A stretch of 64,000 nucleotides of DNA, taken from contig NZ_KQ955210.1 of NCBI RefSeq assembly GCF_001546115.1, forward strand, positions 5,669 to 69,668, read 5' to 3'. Made by a program: the position numbers and the translations under genes. The notes under the pieces are model-generated. The model was not told the DNA's origin, did not search any database, and saw nothing but the letters and a program-made list of their open reading frames with translations. Positions within the stretch are counted from its first letter, which is position 1. Each line of letters starts with the position of its first letter. Below, one piece after another: positions 37,401 through 45,221 of this stretch. This DNA is from Paracoccus aminovorans. GTDB lineage: Bacteria > Pseudomonadota > Alphaproteobacteria > Rhodobacterales > Rhodobacteraceae.

Positions 37401-37723
37401 ACGACCTTGCGATTGAGGCGGCCTTCCTGGCTGCGCTGCCGGGGATGCAGGTGACGGAATGGGACGGGCCGGTGGCGATGTTCCGCCCGCCGCTCGACAA
37501 GCGCTGGAAGGTGACCGGCGGGCGCTGGATCAACTCGGGCCGCGATTATGTCGTCGAGGACAACGGCTGGACGCCCTACATGCCGCAGCTGCGGGTGATC
37601 GAGGTGCCGGGCGACCATGACTCCATGGTGCTTGAACCCAATGTGCGCCGCATGGCCTCGGTCCTGCGCGAGATCCTGCGCGAGGCCGATGCCGCGCCCT
37701 CCAGCGTCAAGGCGGCAGAGTGA
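31436..37723 (+). CDS. Single-module type I polyketide synthase KS-AT-KR-DH-ACP-TE
   Basis: A 2095-residue megasynthase. The KS domain (~residues 12-445) has an intact triad: Cys184 in TACSTS, His320 in HGTGT, His362 in NIGH. The AT domain (~535-890) has Ser634 in GHSMGE; the specificity motif is unclear (IAAHS). The KR domain (~1160-1345) has TGGFGGIG and Tyr1308. A DH-like domain follows (~1375-1640) with His1390 in the pattern HKTAAGQALMP and an Asp in HPALLD. The ACP has Ser1751 in LGGHSL, and the TE has Ser1898 in GGFSGGG and a late His in GDHDS. There is no ER or methyltransferase. The TE releases the product itself. The gene overlaps the GT2 gene downstream by 4 bp. ATG 31436 begins directly before the KS. 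Confidence 0.92.
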   Translation: MAFDKSVVEDSDIAIVGMAAQLPGAAGVAEYWDNLCRGVESIQRVPEAELIARGESRARMADPNYVPSAAILGQFDEFDAEFFGLSPKEAAIMDPQHRKFLETCWHALEDAAHVPERFAGNIGVWAGCGMGSYFYWNVCSNRDLVDGVGHFLLRHTGNDKDFLSTRVSHVFDLKGPSVNVQTACSTSLVAIHMACQSLNSGECDMALAGGVTIELPHGLGYLYKENEILSPDGHCHAFDHRAQGTVFGSGAAVLALRRASDAIADGDHIWAIIKGSAINNDGAAKAGYLAPSVEGQAQAISEALVMAGVSSDSIGYVECHGTGTALGDPIEVAALNQAYARVSDGTRQGPCHIGSVKTNIGHLDTAAGSAGLIKSALAVHHGQIPPSLGYEAPNPAIDFEGGPFRVNDTLGGWPIAGPRRAGVNSLGVGGTNAHVIVQEPPLAQPSGESDWPFQIIAVSGRSKAALDANAAALAGWLAANPAVNLADLSFTLTQGRRQFDRRRVLVAETAEQAAALLANPDPRLVFDHQPVGDPTDAVFMLPGGGAQYAGMARGLYQTEPTFREWMDRGLDHMAAAHGTDLRALWLPEPGAEAEADRRLLQPSLQLPLLMITEYALAQLWISWGVTPAALIGHSMGENTAACIAGVMSFQDCIGLVRLRGLLMDRVPAGGMLSVPLEPAEFAEELAALGLDLAAVNGPSMSVVSGPDATLDEFAAKMAAREVECQRIAISIAAHSRLLDGVMAEFRAYLASIPLNPPRIPIISNRSGLPLTDAEATSPDYWVAHLRGTVRFADGIAHLAQAPGRVFLEVGPGRAMQAMAKANPGVAAHQVVSTLRHRDHATEDDSFFMAALARFWACGGAIDWGQIWGEAPRRRLSLPGYAFQRKRYFIERSASVATDAADELARIEEPAEWGWRPAWKLASPNIEIGPQGPVATGSQNWLVFVDELGLGERVAAGLRARGQRVAEVRIGDSFADKTVSGGDGRFLLPVESDREGYEMLLAALAAQDMVPERILHLWSVTQGAKFRPGSSLLNSQLERGFFGLLHLAQAIGTELPEAKLELIAICNDALRVADEPAPSPEKATAAGPIRVMPHEMPNIRARLVDVRVPKALDALAANLLEEALAPSGAAIAAWRDGRRFEQSLEKVALADDGMAGVPAGATCLITGGFGGIGQAIARELAGRGGAKLALTTRGRVDSPAILASVRQLEALGAEVLAIRADVTSPEDMARAVAETRARFGGLEVVLHAAGVIRDSLIAAKTDDDSWDVLAPKLLGTRALVEALDGQPAGLTVLFASTSSVIAPAGQADYVAANEYLNAVARSAPPALGRVVAVNWGVWADAGMAARAMGLDTASVVAVPQGRPLLDDSLPVPGGREFRSTLRIEDWIIGGHKTAAGQALMPGTGWIELVSEAALESGLSLPIVIRDLEFRRPLLVTDKAMVTTRVTPEGDAMRIDILDDPQGDPNVTALVGRLDAPAPAPLAVAGGWDQDGQGTALPSAQERQMTFGPRWKVLRRFRIAEGEGVAELSLAPEFAGEAGEWLAHPALLDIATGWAMALIKGWSPDHLWVPMGYRSIRLYAPLPAQVTSRIRNAGENSDAQGMAQFDITLAGPDGAIVAEIKGFALRKLSAAISAQPQRAAAPRSLSPAERRLQHNISQGIPAAIGPSMLSRAISTGLAQVYVSSLDLNALILEAGVVEDAAPSEGGFERPDLDSDFVEPTPGTQAELAAIWSELLGIAQVGAADSFFDLGGHSLIAVRMFGQLRKKFGVDLPISTLFEAPTIAGLAALVEERTGPRELVSPDNVAKLPVSQKPRFRFVVDMGGRGDGTPFFIVAGMFGNIMNLRQLAQRTGADRRFYGLQARGLLGDDKPHDSFAEAARDYIEEIRQVQPNGPYLLGGFSGGGLTAYEMARQLRAAGEEVAMLVMLDTPLPLREPVSRKDRLAIRLGELREGGPGFVWKWLRDRVGYEFQRRSKAKAIEAEVAAEATGAFHDLAIEAAFLAALPGMQVTEWDGPVAMFRPPLDKRWKVTGGRWINSGRDYVVEDNGWTPYMPQLRVIEVPGDHDSMVLEPNVRRMASVLREILREADAAPSSVKAAE

Positions 37724-38709
37724 CCATGAACGGCAATCCCAGCGTCCAGGTCGTCGTGCTCAACTGGCGCACGCCAGAGATGTCCTTGCAGGCCGCCGAA
37801 TCCGCCATGCGGGAACTGCAGGGGCTGGAGGGCGGCGTGACCATCGTCGACAATGATTCCGGCGACGGCAGTTTCGAGGCCTTGCAGGCCGGCGTGGCCG
37901 CGCGCGGCTGGCCGGCCGACCGGGTCGCGGTGGTGCAGTCGGGCTGGAACGGCGGCTATGGCGCCGGCAATAACCACGGCATCCGCCAGGGCCTGCCGGA
38001 TGGGCGGCGGCCGGACCTGGTCTATCTGCTGAACTCGGACGCCATCGCGCAGCCGGGCGCGATCCGGGCGCTGGTCGATTACCTGGGTGCGCATCCCGAA
38101 GCCGGCATCGCCTGCTCGCGCCTGCGCGGCACCGACGACGTGCCGCACAGCACCGCCTTTCGCTTTCCCTCGGCGGCGGCCGAGTTCGAATCGGAAAGCC
38201 GCACCGGCCCGATCTCGCGCCTGCTGCGGCGCAAGATCGTGGCGCTGCCGCAGCCCGAGACATCGGGTCGCGTGGACTGGTCGGCGGGGGCGTCGATGAT
38301 GATCCGCATGGACGTGCTGGACCGAATCGGCCTCTTCGACGAGGGGTTCTTCCTTTACTACGAGGAAACCGACCTGTGCCGCCGCGCGGCGCTGGCGGGC
38401 TGGCAGACGCATTACGTCGTCGAAAGCCTGGTGCTGCATATCGGTTCGGTCAGCACCGGCATGAAGGAATGGAAGCGCGCGCCGGATTACTGGTACGACT
38501 CGCGGCGTCGCTATTTCGAGAAACACCATGGGCGGTCGGGCGCGCTTTGGGCCACGATCGCGCATCTGGGGGGCGCGGGGCTGTTTCGCCTGCGCTGCCT
38601 GTTGTCGGGGCGCAGGCCGGATGGGCCCAAGGGTCATCTGTCGCATCTGACGCGCCACGCGCTTCGTTCGCAGCCAAAGCCCGTGCATGTTGAAAAGGGT
38701 AAGCCATGA
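37720..38709 (+). CDS. Family 2 glycosyltransferase coupled to PKS and NRPS
   Basis: A GT2 enzyme of ~329 residues of the rhamnosyltransferase-like type. The nucleotide-sugar fold has VQVVVLNWRTPEM, a TIVDNDSGDGS segment, VYLLNSDAI (DxD-like site reduced to NSDA), and SMMIRMDVLDRIGLFDE with FFLYYEETDLCRRA. The GTG at 37720 overlaps the PKS stop, while an ATG at 37726 is an alternative start. The stop overlaps the NRPS start (ATGA at 38706-38709). Being coupled on both sides argues that sugar transfer belongs to the same pathway as the PKS and NRPS. The donor and acceptor are unknown. Confidence 0.87.
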   Translation: MTMNGNPSVQVVVLNWRTPEMSLQAAESAMRELQGLEGGVTIVDNDSGDGSFEALQAGVAARGWPADRVAVVQSGWNGGYGAGNNHGIRQGLPDGRRPDLVYLLNSDAIAQPGAIRALVDYLGAHPEAGIACSRLRGTDDVPHSTAFRFPSAAAEFESESRTGPISRLLRRKIVALPQPETSGRVDWSAGASMMIRMDVLDRIGLFDEGFFLYYEETDLCRRAALAGWQTHYVVESLVLHIGSVSTGMKEWKRAPDYWYDSRRRYFEKHHGRSGALWATIAHLGGAGLFRLRCLLSGRRPDGPKGHLSHLTRHALRSQPKPVHVEKGKP

Positions 38710-41700
38710 CGCAGTTTTCCGCGATTCTGGTGGGTAACGAATCTCTGATGCGCCACGCGGCCGAGACGCTGCTGGCGCGCGGCCATCGCATCGTCGCGGT
38801 GGTGACGCGCAATCCCGACCTGCGCGACTGGGCGATGGGTGCGGGGCTGCTGGTCGAGCACCAGGACGCGCCGGTGCCGGTGGGTGCACCGGCGGCGGAC
38901 TGGCTGTTCAGCGTCGCCAACCTGTCGATCCTGCGCCCCGAGATGCTGGCGCGCGGAACGCGGGGCGCAATCAATTTCCACGACGGCCCACTGCCCCGGC
39001 TGGCGGGGCTGAACGCGCCGGTCTGGGCGATCATCGGCCAGGAGCCGCAGCACGGCATCACCTGGCACCTGATCGAAGGCGGCGTGGACGAAGGCGACAT
39101 CCTGTCGCAGACCCTGTTCGACCTGCGCCCGGACGATACCGCATTGACGCTGAATGCACGCTGCTTTGCCCGCGGTGCCGAGAGCTTCGCCGATGTGGTG
39201 ACCCAGCTGGAAGGGGCGGGGCCGCGGCGGGTGCAGCAGGATCTGGGGCTGCGCAGCTATGTCGGCCGCGACAAGCGGCCGGCGGCGGCGGGAATCATCG
39301 ACTTTTCCCAGCCGGCCGGGCGGATCTGCGCGCTGGTGCGCGGCCTTGACCATGGCGGCTACTGGAACCCGCTGACCGAGGCCAAGGTCCGGCTGGAGGG
39401 TGGCCGGGTGCTGGCGGTGGAGGCCTCGGCCGGGACCGAGCCGGCGACGGCCGCGCCGGGCACGGTGCTGGCTCATCATGGCGACGTGGCGACCATTGCC
39501 GCCGGCGATGCGGCGGTCCGGCTGATCTTTCGCGGTGCATTGCCGCCGGTCGGCGCGGTGATCCCGGCGCTGCCGGCGGATGAGGCGGCGCGGCTGACCG
39601 ATCTGGCTGCGCAGGCGGCGCGGCATGACGGCTGGTGGCGCAAGCGGCTGGCGGCGATGAACCCCGCGGTGCTGCCGGGCGAGGGCTCGGACACCCGCGC
39701 GCGGGTGGCGCTGCTGCCGGGCGCGGGGCCCGAGCGGATCGCGCTGGCCGCCGCGCTGCTGGCGCGGCTGGCGGGGCAGGCGGAATGCGACCTGGCGCTG
39801 CGGCCCGGGGGCCAGCCCGAGGCGGCGGGGATCGTTGCCGACTGGCAGCCGCTTTCGGTGGCGCCCGGCGGTGCGCAGTCCCTGGCCGAGCTGGGGGCCG
39901 CGATCTCGGGCCAGATCGCCGATCAGGCGAAACGCGGCTTCTTCCTGGCCGACCTGCTGCACCGCGCGCCGGAATTGCGCGAGGTGGCGGTGCCGGACTT
40001 GGCGATCAGCCTCGACGCGCGCGGCCCGGTCGCGGGCGCGGCGCTGACCGTGACCCTGACCGAGGCCGGCGCCTGGCTGGACCATGATCCGGCCCGCGTC
40101 TCGGCCGCGCAGGCGCAAAGGCTGGCCCGGGTTCTGGATGCCGGGCTGGCGCTGCCCGGAACGACGGCGCTGCGCGACATTCCCCTGATGGACACAGCCG
40201 AGCGCGAGGAACTGCTGGTTGCCCGCAATGCCACCCAGGCCGAGGTGCGGCTGGCCTGCATCCACCAGCTGATCGCCGAGAAGGCCGGCGAGGATCCGGA
40301 TGCGCTGGCACTGGCCTTCGAGGATCACAGCCTGACCCGCGGCCAGCTGGACCGCGCCGCCAATGCGCTGGCCGAGAAGCTGGTGGCGATGGGCGTCGGT
40401 CCCGACCAGCCGGTCGGGTTGTTCGCGAAACGCTCGCCCGAGCTGGTGATCGGCGCGCTGGCGATCTGGAAGGCCGGCGGCGCCTATGTGCCCCTGGACC
40501 CGGATTATCCCGCCGACCGGATCGAGCTTTACATCCAAGATTCGGGCGCCCGCGTGGTGCTGGTCCAGGACGGCATGGCCGACCGGCTGCCCGCGCATGG
40601 CGCGCAGGTCGTGACCATTCCGGCCGACCTGCCGCATGGCATGGTCGCGGCGCCGGTCTCGTCCGTGGCGCCCCGGAACCTGGCCTATCTGATCTATACC
40701 TCGGGCTCGACCGGCCGGCCCAAGGGGGTGATGGTCGAGCATCGCAATGTCGCCAACTTCTTCGCAGGCATGGATGCGGTGATCCCGCATGCCGAGGGCG
40801 ATGCCTGGCTGGCGGTGACCAGCCTGTCCTTCGACATTTCGGTGCTGGAGATTTTCTGGTCGCTGGCGCGTGGCCTGAAACTGGTGATCGCGGGCGAGGA
40901 ATCGCGCCTGGCCGTGTCCAGAGCGCCGGCGCATCCGCGCGCCGAGGTGCAGGGCGGCATGGATTTCAGCCTGTTCTACTGGGGCAATGACGACGGGCCC
41001 GGGCCGCAGAAATACCGGCTGCTGCTGGAGGGCGCGCGCTTTGCCGACCAGAACGGCTTCGTCGCGGTCTATACGCCCGAGCGGCATTTCCACGCCTTTG
41101 GCGGACCCTATCCGAACCCGGCGGTATCCGGCGCCGCGGTGGCGGCGGTGACCAAGAACATCTCGGTCCGGGCCGGCAGCTGCGTGCTGCCGCTGCATCA
41201 CCCCGCACGGGTGGCCGAGGAATGGGCGGTGATCGACAACCTGACCTCGGGACGGGCGGGGCTGGCCATCGCCTCGGGCTGGCAGCCGGACGATTTCGTG
41301 CTGCGCCCGGAAAACGCGCCGCCGAACAACAAGACGGCGCTGATCCAGGGCGTTGACCAGCTGCGCCGGCTGTGGCGCGGCGAAAAGGTCGACTTTCCGC
41401 GCGCCGGCGGCGGCACGTTCGGCGTGGTGACGCAGCCGCGCCCGGTGCAGAAGGAACTGCCGCTGTGGATGACGGTCGCCGGCAACCCGGAAACCTGGGT
41501 CGAGGCAGGGCGGCTGGGCATGAACGTGCTGACCCACCTCTTGGGCCAGAGCATCGACACGGTCGCGGCGCGGATCAAGGATTATCACGCGGCGCTGCGC
41601 GAGGCCGGCCACGACCCGGCGCATTTCACCGTCACGCTGATGCTGCACACCTGCCTGGCCGATGATCGCGAAACCGCGCGCGAGATCGCCCGCGAGCCGA

Positions 41701-43340
41701 TGAAGAACTACCTGCGCAGCGCGGCGGCGCTGGTCAAGCAATATGCCTGGGATTTCCCGGCCTTCCGCAAGCCGGCGGGCATGACCAACCCGATGGCCAT
41801 CGACCTGGGCACGCTCAGCGAGGACGAGCTGGACGGCATCCTGGAATTCGCCTTCCTGCGCTATTTCGAGGATTCGGGCCTGTTCGGGTCGATGGAGGAT
41901 GCCATCGCCCGGGTCGAGCAGCTGAAGAGCATCGGCGTGGGCGAGGTGGCCTGCCTGATCGACTATGGCATCGCGCCGGACCAGGTCATGGCCGGTTTCC
42001 CGATGCTGGCCCGGCTGCGGGCGGCGGTCAATCCGGCCGATGTGGCGCTGGATCCGCGCGATTTCTCGATCGCGGCGCAGATCCGGCGCTGGAAGGTGAC
42101 GCATCTGCAATGCACGCCCAGCATGGCGCGCATCCTGGTCTCGGACCCGCAGGTGGCGGCGGCCATGGCCGGGCTGAAATGCGTGATGGTCGGCGGCGAG
42201 GCGCTGCCGCCCTCGCTGCTCTCGGAGATCAAGGCGGTCACGCGGGCGCGGGTGCTGAACATGTATGGCCCGACCGAGACCACGATCTGGTCCACGGTGG
42301 CCGACCTGACCGACGCCGCCGAGGTGAGCCTGGGCCGGCCCATCGCCAATACCCAGCTTTACGTGCTGGACGGCGATCAGGTGCCGGTGCCTCCGGGGGC
42401 GCAGGGCGAGCTGTGGATCGGCGGCCATGGTGTCGCGCGCGGCTATTGGCAGCGCGAGGACCTGACCGCGGGCGCGTTCCGGCCCGATCCCTTCGTGCCG
42501 GCCGGGCGCGCCGCGCCCTGGGGCGCGCGCATGTATCGCACCGGCGACCTGGTGCGCTGGCGCGAGGATGGCGGGCTTGACTATATCGGCCGCGCCGATC
42601 ACCAGATCAAGCTGCGCGGCTTCCGCATCGAACTGGGCGAGATCGAGGCGCGGCTGGCCGGCGAAGCCGGCGTGCGCGAGGCAGTGGCGCTGGTGCGCGA
42701 GGATGTTCCCGGCGACAAGCGGCTGGTCGGCTATGTCACCGGCGATGCCGGCCTGTCGGAAAAGGCGCTGCGCGAGGCGCTGCTGGCGCATCTGCCGGCC
42801 CACATGGTGCCGGGGCGGATCATCCGGCTGGAGAAGATGCCGCTGACGCCGAATCGCAAGATCGACCGCAAGCAGCTGCCGGTGCCGGGGGCGATTGTCG
42901 CGCCGCTGGTGGCGCCGGGGGCGGCCATCGTGGCCACCCCCGCCGCGGCGGCTGCCGCCGCGGCCGCGGCGCCGAGCGAGGATCTGGCCGCCGCCGTGCA
43001 GGCGCTGTGGGCCGAGACCCTGGGGGTCGAGCAGATCGGGCCGCGCGACAATTTCTTCGCGCTCGGCGGGCATTCTCTGCTGGCGATCCAGCTGCATCGC
43101 ACCATGCGCGACCGGCTGGCGCTGCCGCGGCTGGGGGTGACGGACATCTTCCGCTTCCCGGTGCTGGCGGATTTCGTCAAGCATGTCGCGGGCCTGGTGC
43201 CGGCGAACCAGACTCCGGTGGCGCCGGTTTCTGCGGCCGCCGCCGCGCCGGTTGCCGTGCCCGAGCCGGCGGCCGCGGCCGGCGACGATGCCATGGCACG
43301 GCGCCGGGCGCTGCGGGCACAATTGCGCGGCGGGCATTGA
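38706..43340 (+). CDS. NRPS: formyltransferase - degenerate C - A (interrupted by luciferase-like monooxygenase) - PCP
   Basis: A 1544-residue protein. Residues 1-~270 are a formyltransferase with Asn90, His92 (NFHDGPLP) and Asp128 (GGVDEGD), in the spacing of methionyl-tRNA formyltransferase. Residues ~290-510 resemble only the end of a condensation domain, with no HHxxxDG. The adenylation domain starts near 520: A3 YTSGSTGRPKG (664-674), A4-type FDISVLEIF. A flavin-dependent luciferase-like domain is inserted at ~752-1110 (MDFSLFYWGNDD, YTPERHFHAFGG). Adenylation resumes with A5 NMYGPTE (1185), YRTGDL, and A10 NRKIDRK. The PCP serine is Ser1457 (LGGHSL), preceded by an Ala-rich linker. It lacks a release domain. 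The MupA/Atu3671-type monooxygenase family is known to be embedded in NRPS proteins. The amino acid used is not assigned. Confidence 0.9.
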   Translation: MTQFSAILVGNESLMRHAAETLLARGHRIVAVVTRNPDLRDWAMGAGLLVEHQDAPVPVGAPAADWLFSVANLSILRPEMLARGTRGAINFHDGPLPRLAGLNAPVWAIIGQEPQHGITWHLIEGGVDEGDILSQTLFDLRPDDTALTLNARCFARGAESFADVVTQLEGAGPRRVQQDLGLRSYVGRDKRPAAAGIIDFSQPAGRICALVRGLDHGGYWNPLTEAKVRLEGGRVLAVEASAGTEPATAAPGTVLAHHGDVATIAAGDAAVRLIFRGALPPVGAVIPALPADEAARLTDLAAQAARHDGWWRKRLAAMNPAVLPGEGSDTRARVALLPGAGPERIALAAALLARLAGQAECDLALRPGGQPEAAGIVADWQPLSVAPGGAQSLAELGAAISGQIADQAKRGFFLADLLHRAPELREVAVPDLAISLDARGPVAGAALTVTLTEAGAWLDHDPARVSAAQAQRLARVLDAGLALPGTTALRDIPLMDTAEREELLVARNATQAEVRLACIHQLIAEKAGEDPDALALAFEDHSLTRGQLDRAANALAEKLVAMGVGPDQPVGLFAKRSPELVIGALAIWKAGGAYVPLDPDYPADRIELYIQDSGARVVLVQDGMADRLPAHGAQVVTIPADLPHGMVAAPVSSVAPRNLAYLIYTSGSTGRPKGVMVEHRNVANFFAGMDAVIPHAEGDAWLAVTSLSFDISVLEIFWSLARGLKLVIAGEESRLAVSRAPAHPRAEVQGGMDFSLFYWGNDDGPGPQKYRLLLEGARFADQNGFVAVYTPERHFHAFGGPYPNPAVSGAAVAAVTKNISVRAGSCVLPLHHPARVAEEWAVIDNLTSGRAGLAIASGWQPDDFVLRPENAPPNNKTALIQGVDQLRRLWRGEKVDFPRAGGGTFGVVTQPRPVQKELPLWMTVAGNPETWVEAGRLGMNVLTHLLGQSIDTVAARIKDYHAALREAGHDPAHFTVTLMLHTCLADDRETAREIAREPMKNYLRSAAALVKQYAWDFPAFRKPAGMTNPMAIDLGTLSEDELDGILEFAFLRYFEDSGLFGSMEDAIARVEQLKSIGVGEVACLIDYGIAPDQVMAGFPMLARLRAAVNPADVALDPRDFSIAAQIRRWKVTHLQCTPSMARILVSDPQVAAAMAGLKCVMVGGEALPPSLLSEIKAVTRARVLNMYGPTETTIWSTVADLTDAAEVSLGRPIANTQLYVLDGDQVPVPPGAQGELWIGGHGVARGYWQREDLTAGAFRPDPFVPAGRAAPWGARMYRTGDLVRWREDGGLDYIGRADHQIKLRGFRIELGEIEARLAGEAGVREAVALVREDVPGDKRLVGYVTGDAGLSEKALREALLAHLPAHMVPGRIIRLEKMPLTPNRKIDRKQLPVPGAIVAPLVAPGAAIVATPAAAAAAAAAAPSEDLAAAVQALWAETLGVEQIGPRDNFFALGGHSLLAIQLHRTMRDRLALPRLGVTDIFRFPVLADFVKHVAGLVPANQTPVAPVSAAAAAPVAVPEPAAAAGDDAMARRRALRAQLRGGH

Positions 43341-43960
43341 GCGGCGCCGAGGCGCTGCGCAAGCTGGCGCTGGGCCTCATGCCCGCGGGCTATGCCTGCG
43401 CGGTGCTGCCGCTGACGCAGGAGCCCGCGCCGCTGCTGCCGGCCGAGGCCGAGGCCATGGCGCGCGCGGTGCCGAAACGCCGGCGCGAGTTCGCGCTGGG
43501 CCGGATGGCCTTGCGCGCGGCAATCCACGCGGCCGGGCACGACCTGCCCGCGGCGCGGCCCATCGCCATGCGGCCGGACCGCCAGCCCGACCTGCCGCCG
43601 GGCATCCGCGCCAGCCTGTCGCATAGCGGCGATTACTGCATCGCGGTCGCGGCCCCCGCCGGGGCGCCGGGGCCGGGGGTCGACCTGGAGCCTTGCGACC
43701 GCGCGCCGCCCGAGGGGTTGGGCGAGATGGTGATGCCCTGGCGCACCGCGGACGAGCTGCCGCCGCTGCTGGCCTTTTGTGCTAAGGAGGCGATGTTCAA
43801 GGCGCAATACCCGCTGACCGGCCGCATGCTGGATTTTCGCGACGTGCCGCTGGTGCTGCGCGGCCCGCGGTTTCGCGGCTGCCTGGGCGATCGGCTGATC
43901 GGCGGGCGCTGGGGCCGGGCGGCCGGCTGCTGGCTGGCGATCAGCCTGTGGAACGGCTGA
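43337..43960 (+). CDS. 4'-phosphopantetheinyl transferase (EntD/Sfp type)
   Basis: A PPTase of ~207 residues that loads the phosphopantetheine arm on carrier domains, presumably the ACP and PCP encoded just upstream. Visible motifs are ALGRMALRAAIH, SLSHSGDYCIAV, the Mg-binding GVDLEP, and FCAKEAMFKAQYP (the KEAxxK signature). A TTG at 43337 overlaps the NRPS stop (TTGA), and an ATG at 43379 is an alternative start. The first gives translational coupling. The 3' end overlaps the convergent glycosyltransferase gene by 20 bp. Confidence 0.88.
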   Translation: MSGAEALRKLALGLMPAGYACAVLPLTQEPAPLLPAEAEAMARAVPKRRREFALGRMALRAAIHAAGHDLPAARPIAMRPDRQPDLPPGIRASLSHSGDYCIAVAAPAGAPGPGVDLEPCDRAPPEGLGEMVMPWRTADELPPLLAFCAKEAMFKAQYPLTGRMLDFRDVPLVLRGPRFRGCLGDRLIGGRWGRAAGCWLAISLWNG

Positions 43961-45152
43961 AGCACTCGGCCAGAAGCCGCGCCGATTCCGCGATGTCATG
44001 CCGGGCGCAGACCCGTGCCCGGGCCGCGGCGCCCATGGCGGCAAGGCGCTCGGCCGGGGTTGCGGCGGCATCCAGCATGGTGACGGCCAGGGCCTCGGCA
44101 TCGCCGGCGGGGACCAGCCAGCCCTCCTGGCCGGGCCGGACCAGTTCGGGGATGCCGGCGATATAGGTGGCGATGACGGGGCGGGCGCAGGCCATCGCCT
44201 CCATGATGACCACGGGCAGGCCCTCGGCAAAGCTGGGCGTGACCAGCGCATGGGCGGCATTCATCGCGGCGCGCACGCCGGCTTCGTCCTGCCAGCCCAG
44301 CAGGGTGACGGCCTGGCCCATGCCCTCGGCGGCGATCAGGCTTTCGATCTGGCCGCGCAATTCGCCATCGCCGACCAAAGACAGCCGCAGCGCCGGATCC
44401 TGGCGCCAGGCCAGGGCGAAGGCGCGGATCAGCAGGCCGAAACCCTTCTGCTCGGCAAAGCGGCCGACGGCGACCATGTGGAACGGGCCCGGGGGCAGGG
44501 GGGCCGGATCGGCCCAGCGCGCGAGGTCCAGCCCGCAATGCACCACCCGCAGCTTGGGCCAGTCGCCCGGGGCGGCCCAGCGATACATCTGCGAGCGGCC
44601 GTAACTGCTGACGGTGACGCAGAAATCCGCCAGCGCCAGCTTGCCGCCCAGGTCCAGCGAAAGGACATTGTCGAATTCCTCGGGGCCATGCACGGTGAAG
44701 CTGAAGGGCGGGCCGCCGAAGATCCGGGCATAGGCGGCGACGCGGGCCGAATTGGTGCCGAAATGCGCGTGGATATGGCGCAGATCCAGCGCCCGGGCGC
44801 GGGCGGCGACATAAGCGCCCTCGGCCATGTAGATCACCTGCCGCGCCAAGCTGGATTCGCCGGCCTTCGCGCGCTGCCGCGCCAGGCGCAGCGCCGCGCG
44901 CAGCTGTCCCGGCGCCTGGCGCGCGAGGCCCAGCAGCAGCCGCTTGCCGCCGGCATCCAGCACCCGCTCGGTCCGCTGATGTTCGGCCAGATCGGCCGGA
45001 TCGCTCAGCGCCTGCGCGTCGCCGCGCATCGCCATGCGGTGGATGTCAAAGCCCCGCGCCTCGAGCGCGGCGATCTCGCGCCGGATGAAACTGTGCGAGG
45101 GACGGGGGTAGGTGTTGACCAGATAGCCGATTCGCAAGTGCCGTCCCTTCAA
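43941..45152 (-). CDS. Family 4 glycosyltransferase (colanic acid WcaL-like)
   Basis: A 403-residue GT-B fold transferase. N-terminal RIGYLVNTYPRPSHSFIRRE and RHIHAHFGTNSARVA lie in the acceptor half. The donor half carries VAVGRFAEQKGFGLLI, LVGDGELRGQIE, and the EX7E motif in PSFAEGLPVVIMEAMACARPV. Retaining enzymes of this type build exopolysaccharide repeat units. It is transcribed leftward, convergent with the PPTase gene, and divergent from the small membrane protein at 45222. Confidence 0.88.
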   Translation of the reverse strand: MKGRHLRIGYLVNTYPRPSHSFIRREIAALEARGFDIHRMAMRGDAQALSDPADLAEHQRTERVLDAGGKRLLLGLARQAPGQLRAALRLARQRAKAGESSLARQVIYMAEGAYVAARARALDLRHIHAHFGTNSARVAAYARIFGGPPFSFTVHGPEEFDNVLSLDLGGKLALADFCVTVSSYGRSQMYRWAAPGDWPKLRVVHCGLDLARWADPAPLPPGPFHMVAVGRFAEQKGFGLLIRAFALAWRQDPALRLSLVGDGELRGQIESLIAAEGMGQAVTLLGWQDEAGVRAAMNAAHALVTPSFAEGLPVVIMEAMACARPVIATYIAGIPELVRPGQEGWLVPAGDAEALAVTMLDAAATPAERLAAMGAAARARVCARHDIAESARLLAECFSRSTG

Positions 45153-45221
45153 GAAAAAAAATCATATCGCCGCGGGAATCTTGCGGCATTTCGGCTGGAT
45201 TATGCTGATTTTTAGTAAAGA

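Noticed and set aside
31304..37618. A 2104-codon open frame on the minus strand opposite the PKS
   Set aside because: It mirrors the codon bias of the PKS gene, has an Arg/Gly/His-rich composition and no domains. The opposite strand encodes a complete, motif-perfect PKS.
38634..43337. A 1567-codon open frame on the minus strand opposite the NRPS
   Set aside because: An antisense shadow of the NRPS gene: no recognisable domain and a composition typical of GC-rich antisense frames.
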